Below the pieces are notes generated by a model. That model searched no databases and was not told the DNA's origin. It saw only the letters and a program-made list of their open reading frames with translations. Below, one piece after another: positions 1-8,045 of a stretch of DNA of 64,000 nucleotides (within the stretch, counting starts at the first letter, position 1; each line of letters starts with the position of its first letter). Source of the stretch: Taxawa tesnikishii (nom. ined.) (lineage: Eukaryota; Ascomycota; Dothideomycetes; Dothideales); NCBI GenBank assembly GCA_030247885.1, contig JAPDRO010000025.1:372001-436000 (forward strand), written 5' to 3'. The position numbers and the translations under genes are program-made.

Positions 1-269
1 GTCGCTGTCTCGTTTCTCAAATGAACGCGTCACAGCCACAGCTGCCCCGCTTCCGGTGTGGCGGTGAGTACCTAGTGCCTGTACGAGCGTTCTGGAGCAT
101 GTGTGCGACCCCGCATGACGTTCCGTTTTGGAGAGCTCATGACGTCGTCACGATGAGTACAGAACGGGACATGGGACGTGGGACGTGAGACATGACATGA
201 CACAATTGGGCAAATATCAGGGAACTGAGGGAAGGCGCGGCCCTGCACGAGGCTGACGGCGCTGCTAGC

Positions 270-276
270 TATAAAA
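270..276 (+). promoter_or_regulatory. TATA box of the dehydrin-like gene
   Basis: TATAAAA lies about 170 bases upstream of the ATG at 447 and is followed by a long CT-rich leader (roughly 277-440), the usual layout of a strongly expressed fungal gene. Just upstream (about 165-200) there are imperfect tandem copies of GGGACRTG. The transcription start is inferred to lie near 300. Confidence 0.6.
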
Positions 277-446
277 CTTCTTCTTCCAAGCTTCAACAAC
301 CTTTCGCACACAACAATCATCTTCTTCACTCTCAACACTCCTCCTTCAATAATACAACAAACAAACGAACAAACAACCCCTTTTGAACCACTTTGCCCAT
401 CTGAACCTCTTCTACCTGACTCAACGCGCGACTCGAAGACACCAAC

Positions 447-3044
447 ATGGACGCCATCAGAAACGCTGCTGCCTCTCTTTGGGTACTTCTCACCCCGAGA
501 ACGAGTCCACCACCGCCACACAATCCGGCAGTGAGCCCGTCTCTGGCTCGACAGGCGAGGGCACTGCCACCAAGCCGTACGACCAGGGAAACCTTGACGG
601 TAACCGTCTTCCATTCGTATTCGCTCCACAATTGCTCACACATCACAGACGACCCAAGGCTCGGAGGCTCATCGGCACAGAACCGCGGCGGTGCTCTCGG
701 CGGAGAATCGCATGCTACTGGTGACTCCAAAGTCCCTGGATCCTTCCAAGAAGCATTGCCCGAGAGCGTTGAGAGGGCCGTGCCTGACAGCATCCACGAC
801 ACGGGTGACAGCCGCAACACCGGCTACGGACTCGGCGGACGATCGCACGCCAGCGGCGACAGCAAGGTCCCGCAAGGTCTTCAAGAGGCGGTACCAGAGA
901 GTGTTGAGCGGAACCTGCCCGACAGCATCCACGACACTGGCGACTACAGCAGCCGTAACACCGGCAGCTCGACGGGTTCGAACCTGACCGGCAACAACCG
1001 GGGCGGAACATTAGGCGGTGAGTCGCACGCCACAGGCCACAGCTATGTCCCACAGTCTTTGCAAGAGGCACTGCCGGAGAGCGTCGAACGTGCTGTGCCT
1101 GACAGCATCCATGACACTTCTGGTCGCCAACCCACCTCGGCGGACCGTGGTGCTGCCAGCGACAGGGGCTACGGACTCGGCGGATCGTCCCACGCTACCG
1201 GCGATAGCAAGGTGCCCCAAGGCCTCCAGGAAGCCGTTCCGGAGAGTGTTGAGCGCAACCTCCCCGACAGCATCCACGACACAGGTGACTACAGCAGCCG
1301 CAACACAGGACGCGATACTAGCTCCGGCTACGGTCTCGGTGGTCAGTCTCACGCTATCGGCGACAGCAAGGTCCCTCAGGGTCTGCAGGAGGCCTTGCCA
1401 GAAAGTGTTGAACGTGCTGTGCCCGACAGTCTCCACGACACCTCTTCCGGCCGCGGCTCTGGACGCGACACCAACTCCGGCTACGGTCTCGGTGGTCAGT
1501 CTCACGCTACCGGCGACAGCAAGGTTCCTCAGGGCCTGCAGGAGGCCTTGCCAGCAGGCGTTGAGCGGGCCGTGCCTGACAGCCTCCACGACACCTCTTC
1601 ATCTGGACACCACACCCGGTCCGACCGTGGCGACGCTGCCACTTCCCTCCCATCGGATACGAAGTACAACAACGCAAGCAACAACAATGACTTTAGTGGA
1701 CTTAATCTTGTCGGTTCCGGTTCTCAAGGACGCAGCACGGACGTGCCAGATACCTACACCGGCTCGCAGGGTGAGTCCACCACATCTTCCAGACTCGACA
1801 ACATCCTGCAGCCCCCACGCGCGGCCGATGAGAGACCTCAGGATTTCTCCGGTCTGAACTATGTCGACGAGCGTGCGTCTCAGGGTAGCAACGTTGGCGG
1901 ATCCAACCGGGGACTTGCTGGTGGCTTGGGATCTGAGAGCACTGGCATTAGTTCCGCCATCGATTCTACGAATAACAACAGGTCCGGCCGCTATGAGGGA
2001 GAAGGTGTTGGCGCGACCACCGTCCTTGGCGGCGGATCTACTACTACCAGTGGCTTCGGATCGGAGAGCACGCCATCGACTGGAGCTGTCGCTACTAGCG
2101 GCATCGAGGATGTCGGTCGTTCTGCCGGCGGTCTTGGATCTTCCGGTCTTGGATCGTCCACCAGCGGTCTCGGATCGGGCAGTGGCAGCACTTCCCTGGG
2201 TGGTGGTTTCACTGACCTTCCAGTGAGGACCAGAGAGACCGGTACCACCGGCACCTCTGGTGATTCTATCACTGAGGAGGAGCTCCACGCAATCGCTGCT
2301 GGCAAGTATCGCGAGCCGTCGCACTACGACTACACAGGCGAACACCCGATCGACACCACTGCTGGTGGTTTCGCCAGCGGAACTAGCACCCTCGGCTCCA
2401 CTGGTGGGACTGGTTCTACTGGCGGCTACGGCTCTACTGGCGGCTATGGCTATACTGGCACTGCTGCAGGAACCGACAACATCCTGGAAGGTGGAACCGG
2501 CGCCCGTGGTGCCACCGATGCTACCGATGCCACCACGACTGGCTCTGGCTATGAAAGCCGCCGCTCTGGCTATGACAACGAGAAGTCCATGGGCGAGTCT
2601 CACGCGACTGGTCACTCGGCTGTCCCCGAAAGTATCCAGAAGCGCGCACCAAAGGGTCTTGAGGAGGCCTTGCCAAACAGCATCCACGACACCAGCGAGG
2701 GTGGCCAGGAGACCAGGGGTGCTGGCGTCGGTGAGTCGCACGCCACCGGTGATTCCAAGGTGCCGCACGGCATCCAGAAGGCGGTGCCGCAGGGTCTCGA
2801 GGAGGCTCTGCCAAACAAGATCCACGACACCAGTTCTGGCGGCCGCGACACTACCGGTGCTGGCACCAGCAGCAGCACGTCCAGGGATACCGCCGGTACC
2901 TTCGAGCCAAGCGGTCAGCTCGGCGGTTCTGAGCACCACAAGTTCGGCAAGATTGTCGAGGACGAGCACCACAAGGAGGGCGGAGGCTTCGTGAAGAAGC
3001 TAGAGGAGAAGTTCCACCTCGGAGGACACCACGGTTCCCAGTAA
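447..3044 (+). CDS. Dehydrin-like repetitive hydrophilic stress protein
   Basis: Predicted product about 849 residues. Exons 447..599 and 649..3044, with a 49-nt intron (GTAACC...CACAG). The frame entered by the intron does not match the ATG frame unless one G is added to GGG at 481-483; with that base the N-terminus reads on through TSHPENES and SGSEPVSG into exon 2, so I infer a lost base. Eight copies of a ~34-residue repeat (core ESHATGDSKVPQGLQEA then VPDSIHDT) occur, six at about 700-1590 and two diverged ones at 2590-2835. Between them is a Gly/Ser/Thr-rich stretch with DFSGLN motifs. The tail is rich in His, Lys and Glu (GGGFVKKLEEKFHLGG). There is no signal peptide or membrane segment and almost no Cys or Trp. 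Composition and tail resemble fungal dehydrin/LEA-like desiccation proteins, so a cytosolic protectant role is inferred, not shown. Confidence 0.8.
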   Translation: MDAIRNAAASLWVLLTPRTSPPPPHNPAVSPSLARQARALPPSRTTRETLTVTVFHSYSLHNCSHITDDPRLGGSSAQNRGGALGGESHATGDSKVPGSFQEALPESVERAVPDSIHDTGDSRNTGYGLGGRSHASGDSKVPQGLQEAVPESVERNLPDSIHDTGDYSSRNTGSSTGSNLTGNNRGGTLGGESHATGHSYVPQSLQEALPESVERAVPDSIHDTSGRQPTSADRGAASDRGYGLGGSSHATGDSKVPQGLQEAVPESVERNLPDSIHDTGDYSSRNTGRDTSSGYGLGGQSHAIGDSKVPQGLQEALPESVERAVPDSLHDTSSGRGSGRDTNSGYGLGGQSHATGDSKVPQGLQEALPAGVERAVPDSLHDTSSSGHHTRSDRGDAATSLPSDTKYNNASNNNDFSGLNLVGSGSQGRSTDVPDTYTGSQGESTTSSRLDNILQPPRAADERPQDFSGLNYVDERASQGSNVGGSNRGLAGGLGSESTGISSAIDSTNNNRSGRYEGEGVGATTVLGGGSTTTSGFGSESTPSTGAVATSGIEDVGRSAGGLGSSGLGSSTSGLGSGSGSTSLGGGFTDLPVRTRETGTTGTSGDSITEEELHAIAAGKYREPSHYDYTGEHPIDTTAGGFASGTSTLGSTGGTGSTGGYGSTGGYGYTGTAAGTDNILEGGTGARGATDATDATTTGSGYESRRSGYDNEKSMGESHATGHSAVPESIQKRAPKGLEEALPNSIHDTSEGGQETRGAGVGESHATGDSKVPHGIQKAVPQGLEEALPNKIHDTSSGGRDTTGAGTSSSTSRDTAGTFEPSGQLGGSEHHKFGKIVEDEHHKEGGGFVKKLEEKFHLGGHHGSQ

Positions 3045-3949
3045 GCTGCTACCCTGTAAGGGTAGCGACTTGCTTCCTGTTGTTTTGCTCAGATTGACAA
3101 TGGTGGTATGGGACATCCAGCATGGATCATGGTGGGAAAGGGCACGATGGTGACGAGCATGAGATTGAAAGCTCCTTTTGTGCTTCTCCGTGCCAACTTT
3201 CTTCTGTACTAATACCGATTACGACGAAATGACCAGTAGTGTAGCATATCTACATACCGAGAATGTAAAAAACCATGGCGATGCCTATCATAATTCATGG
3301 TGTACCACCTCTGGACTGACTGGCTCGTGGAGAAGGGCCTCCGACCTTTTGGAGTGGGCTCATAGACAACCCAACAATGCGCGTTCGACGAGTGATCCGA
3401 TCCGGAGGCGGACAGGTCGATGTGTCGCAGCTCTTGCTGATGTCACGTAGTTTCTATTTGGCTACGAGGAACCAGAAACCCACTCAAGGGCCGCCGAGCC
3501 AACTCTTTCTCTTGTCGCAAAGAGGGCCGGGGGAGGGGGGGCAAGGTGTTCTGCAGGGAGACGACTAGTACTCTTTTTATGTCCGGTGGGGGATTTTTTT
3601 CTCTCTCTTTCGCAATGTATATACTCATTCCTTTCTCCTTGCTCGTCTTCGACCGTTACATTGCACTGATTGAATAATTCGTGGGGGTATATATATACGG
3701 CCCTCTTGCACCAACGGAGAGAGCTATGCTGCAGTACACCATGGCCCCCCCCCCCCCCCCGCTCCGCTATGCACAAGCCACAGGAACCAGTCCTTGATCA
3801 AAGTCTCTCAATCCAAAAAGCCCGCAAACCTCTTTCCCGCCTCAGAGCCGTTTTTCAAACGAAGAAGGGGGTATCATTTAATCCGTTCGCCATAAAAGCC
3901 CACGCAAGAAAAAACTAAAAAAAAAGTTCCTGTTTCCCCCCTCACGGTC
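3045..3949. other. Intergenic region between convergent genes
   Basis: About 900 bases between the stop codons of the dehydrin-like gene and DOT1. It should hold both 3' untranslated regions. I see no supported gene. A C16 run lies at 3745-3760, and short homopurine/homopyrimidine runs are common around 3530-3610. Confidence 0.7.
3745..3760. repeat. Poly-C tract (C16)
   Basis: Sixteen consecutive C residues in non-coding DNA downstream of the dehydrin-like gene. Its true length is doubtful because shorter runs elsewhere in this window appear to be under-called. Confidence 0.9.
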
Positions 3950-5554
3950 TTAACGCCTCGAACGCCTTCCCTCGGCACGTTCGATGAACGCCCTCTGTTC
4001 CTTGGCGTCCTTTCGCGCGATGTAGTAGTTCCCGCCTCTGTCGGCCCAGCTGACACTGTTGGAGAAGTACTCGCGCTTCCTGACATGGACCAGTTGGTGC
4101 GCGGTATCGTACATGTTGCGTTCGGAGATGTCGTAGTTTTCCGGCTTGAAGCTCCTCAAGCTGACCACCTGGCAGCCGTCCTTGAGGTCGAGGAACTTGT
4201 CCCTGAGGCTGCTGTTCAAGTCCGGTCCGAAGGCCTGGTTGTTGACGAGCACGACGTCGGCGCGCTTCAGCACGTCGGTCAGTTCGGGGTTGGTGAGGAA
4301 GTCGTCGTTGATGAGGTGCACGGCGCCGACGCTGAGCCCCACATGCGCACGCGGGCGGGGAACTCGCGCGCCTGCAGTTTCGCCAGTCGGCCCGGGTTCT
4401 TCATGATCTCGCAGCCCCAGCTCTCGCAGCCGACCTCGAGCGCGGCTTGCAGGACGACGTTGCCGACGCCGGAGCCCAGATCCACGAACACTTGGTCGGA
4501 GCGCAGGTTCGTTTCGCGGAAGATTTCGGAGACGAGAGGAGGGAGCAGCTCGCCGTAGACGAAGTCGGTGCCGTTCTCGTAGGCTTTGAGGATCTCGACT
4601 TGGGGCGAGACGGTGCGGGCGTAGGTCTGATCGAGGATGCGCTGGACCCAGCCGAGATCGAGGCTGTGCTGGGCGGACAGGTGCTTGGATATAGAACCGT
4701 CCTTGACTGCACCTCTGATGAGTGTATTGTAGTCCGCGATCGCCGTCCTGAAGTCGTCCAGAGTGCCATGCTTGAGAGTGCGCGTGATGCGCCGCTCCAG
4801 CCCTTCGTCTTCCTCTGTGTACTTTTTCACCAGCTCTTCCGGCAGGTAGTTCAAGCAGACGCACTTGATGGTCTCGGTGATGTCGTCAAAGGGCTGGTAA
4901 CCGTCGCTTTCGTGCGGCAGGACGAGTTCGAATCTGTCAACGAAGTCAGCGTGAGCTGGAGCACGTGAGCACCCGGATCGACGTATTGTACCTCTCTCGT
5001 TGGGAAGCGCTGGGGTATTGAAGCAGAACCTGCGCGGCCTCTGACCGCGCAAACGCTGGCTTGAACGCCGATCGGTTGTCGCCTGAAGTCAGGTCGGCAC
5101 CGTGAATGAGTGGGAATTTGCCTCCGTCTTTTGCAGACCTGTTCGCGACGTCGCCGATCCTGCGGTTCGGGTCTACCGAGCTGGCGCTCGACCGCACCCT
5201 CCGCCGCGAGACATCGAATGACGAGTCGCTCTGGTCATCGTCGCTGCTGTCGCTGTCGAACTGCGGTGGTGGTGTCGACGCCTTGCGCTTTCGCGACGTC
5301 GGCTTGGGTGGTTGTAGAGTGGTAGACTTCTTCGGCGGAACTGTCCTTTGCGATGGCTTGAACCTGTCGGCAGGCGGCGCAGGTCGTGCAGGCTTTGTCG
5401 AAACACTCTTGGCGACGCTCTTGACTGGTACCGACCGTCCAATCTTGGTAGTGACCTTTGTAGTGACCTTTGTAGTGGCCTGTGTTGAAACCTTGGTCGT
5501 GACAGTCCTAATGTCCGGTTTCTTTGCGGGGAAGGCGGCCCCGAAGAAACTCAT
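3950..5554 (-). CDS. DOT1: Histone H3 lysine-79 methyltransferase Dot1
   Basis: Exons complement(4992..5554, 3950..4933); the 58-nt intron 4934..4991 joins SASQRER to FELVLPHESD in frame. Product about 515 residues. The first ~170 residues are basic, Thr/Ser/Pro-rich and low in complexity (repeated TTKVTTK), as expected for the nucleosome/DNA-binding tail. The C-terminal half is the DOT1 catalytic fold: SAM-binding motif I VFVDLGSGVGNVVLQAAL, then GCESWGCEIMKNPGRL, VVLVNNQAFGPDLN, and the late motif NSVSWADRGGNYYI. The frame breaks after ARVRMWG; adding one C to CCCC at 4337-4340 restores LSVGAVHLINDDFL, which matches the family, so I read it as a sequencing deletion. Known role: SAM-dependent methylation of H3K79 in chromatin, linked to telomeric silencing and the DNA-damage response. 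Confidence 0.95.
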
Positions 5555-6466
5555 GGTGGCGGAGGAATGTTTGCTTTGTACTGATGAGGGTTAAGCAATG
5601 TAAGCCACAGGGGGAACGAATGTGGCCGGGCTCGTTGAAGAAACAAAAGAATGATGTGTTTGCAGACAGGGATGGTTGGGTGGGGGTGGTTAGTGCATGC
5701 AGTGGAACGCAAGGCAGACCTGCAGGCACGAAATCTAATCGTTCGGCTGTCGGCAAGTCACGCGACTTTTCGTGTAAAGTGGTTGCATCACTTTCCCTTG
5801 GGGAGAGGCACGCGTTTTGTTGCTGACTGCCCTGGGTGTTTCTTGACGAGCAATCCCTGAACGACCATCTTAACGACACATCATGTGTGTGCAGACTTCG
5901 ATACGCTGGAGCAACGGACATCGCCTCAATGGTGCTCTGCAATGACAGCTGACGGAGACGTGAGTGAACACTCTTCGTTCTGGACGATCGGTTCAACGAC
6001 TTCTGACCCGGTGGCCCGCTGGTCTTCGATGTAACGCCAAACGGGTAGAGGTGTTCTTGCTTCCACCTCTTCAACGACTACCCATTCCTCAAGTCAAGTG
6101 CGCCGTTTCAAAAGTGTATGATACTGCAGGTACTCTTATGCTGCCTCTCATTCCACGTCGACCTGCCGGCCACTCTGCCACGGGTTTCCGCACGCCTTCG
6201 ATATACCGCCGAACGGCTTTAAGCACCGGGTTTCTGAGAAACGATGTGCTCGGCGAGACCATATGCCCGAATGTAGAGCCATACATGACTGAGAACATCT
6301 ATATGATTCCTTCCATACTGTCATATCTCTCGTTACTGTACAAAAGAATAATTCGAATCTCGCGTTGCCTGTATGCTCGTTGACGTCATCGCAACTGTAC
6401 CTCGACTCCTCATTGTCAGCAGAGCTTCCTCCATCACTGATCGAGATCAAACACACTGACATCCAT
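5555..6466. other. Divergent promoter region, DOT1 / glyoxalase II
   Basis: About 900 bases between divergent start codons. Only short unconvincing open frames are present. No RNA gene or repeat was recognised. Confidence 0.6.
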
Positions 6467-7852
6467 ATGCTTCTTCTCAACACCGCTCGTAACGCACTCC
6501 GTACATCCGCAAAGCCTTTCGTAGTCGGAGTAAGTACTCTGATAGCTATCTACGCTTGGACCGTCCTGACCTCCCCCGCCAAGCCTGTCATATCGCGCGC
6601 CATGCATATCCAGTCGATTCCTATGTGTAAGTTCCATTGTGTTGATGGGAGGAACGTGGGTGCTAATGTTGTTCAGGGAGGGAGCAGCAACAACTATGCC
6701 TATCTAGTTGTTGACGACAAGTCCAAAGAGGCTACCATCATTGACCCGGCCCACCCGAAGGAGTAAGACATTCCTGTTAAATGACCCAACCATACTTTCA
6801 ATAACATGACCCTAGGGTTCTGCCTGTTTTGAAGAAGCAAGTCGACTCTGGAGAGATCAAGCTCCAGAGCATAATCAACACTCACCAGTATGAGCCGTCT
6901 CCATTCTTTTGGTGCAATCACAATTAACCCATCCTAGCCACTGGGACCATGCAGGCGGAAACGAGGAGATGGTATACCTCCAGCTTCCAAGCCCATGTTC
7001 TAGAACAGACCAACTAACCTTCCCTAGCTCCAAACCTACTCCATCCCAGTCATTGGTGGTAAAGACTGCGCAAAGGTCTCCAAGACTCCCAAGCACGGCG
7101 AGGAGTTCTCGATCGGCAGCATCAAGGTCAAGGCACTGCACACGCCCTGCCACACCCAGGACAGCATCTGCTATCTCTTTCAAGATGGCGACGACAAGGC
7201 TGTTTTCACAGGCGATACCCTGTTTATCGGAGGTCCGTGGCACCACCATCCACCACACTTGTCCATCTTAGGGTTCAGTTGAATGCTAACGCACCTTTGT
7301 AGGCTGCGGTCGCTTTTTCGAGGGAAATGCTCAAGAGATGCACAAGGCGTTGAATGAGACTCTTGCCGCTCTGCCGGATGATACTAAAGTCTACGTAAGC
7401 TTCTTTCCCATTTTCCGTTCCCCACCGTTTTCGAGGTGAGCTGGAGCGCATGTGCGAATTCTGACACGCGGCACAGCCCGGCCATGAGTACACCAGGAGC
7501 AATGTCAAGTTTGCGATTCAAGTCATGCAAAATGACGCGATTAAGAAGCTGCAGGAGTTCGCCGAGAACAACAAGCAGACGCAAGGGAAGTTTACCATTG
7601 GACAGGAGAAGGTATGTTGATTCTCATCCGCTATCTGTTCAAGGGAATATCTGAGATTGTGACGGTCTTGCTGACTGGTGGTTAAGGAACACAACGTCTT
7701 CATGCGTGTCAACGTAAGTCCGCACGCCACTGACGTGGTAGGGGATGACGATGGCTAACGGAAGGTAGGATCCTGTTGTTCAGAAGGCCACCGGCAAGAG
7801 TGGCGCCGTTGACGTCATGGGCGCTCTGCGTGAGATGAAGAACAAGTCCTAG
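6467..7852 (+). CDS. GLO2: Hydroxyacylglutathione hydrolase (glyoxalase II)
   Basis: Nine exons: 6467..6626, 6681..6762, 6816..6887, 6938..6971, 7028..7232, 7303..7394, 7477..7611, 7687..7713, 7769..7852; 296 residues. It hydrolyses S-D-lactoylglutathione to D-lactate and glutathione, completing methylglyoxal detoxification. The metallo-beta-lactamase zinc motif THHHWDHAGG is rebuilt exactly across intron 3; [15 protein letters not shown] and [10 protein letters not shown], the other metal and substrate motifs, are also intact. The core normally begins at MHIQSIPM. Here an in-frame ATG 45 residues upstream adds a basic leader ([16 protein letters not shown]) and a hydrophobic stretch, suggesting mitochondrial targeting or anchoring of one isoform. 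Intron 1 is placed with a GAG acceptor at 6680, since this keeps the frame (54 nt); the nearer CAG at 6676 does not. No frameshift is needed. Confidence 0.93.
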
Positions 7853-8045
7853 AATGCTCTGGCACTTGCTCTGATTGTTGGAACACTCATTCACTGAGCC
7901 CAGAGTAGAAAAGTTGGCATGAGCTGTCGGACCCGGCATGTCATTTGGACGCCTTGGTAGCTATGTTGGAAGCTTTGGCAGCGGGCATCAGCCAATGCTG
8001 CATGTATATGATCGCATCACGAAATCCAGCGTGCAAACGCCCGCG

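Noticed and set aside
700-1590. Regular direct repeats that could suggest a CRISPR-like or satellite array
   Set aside because: Spacing follows codons, the repeats translate as one protein repeat, and there are no unique spacers. It is an internal coding repeat in a eukaryote.
1599-2972. 457-codon minus-strand open frame over the dehydrin-like gene
   Set aside because: It is antisense to a clear repetitive coding sequence, and its own product is a low-complexity mirror of the repeats. Codon bias of the sense gene explains it.
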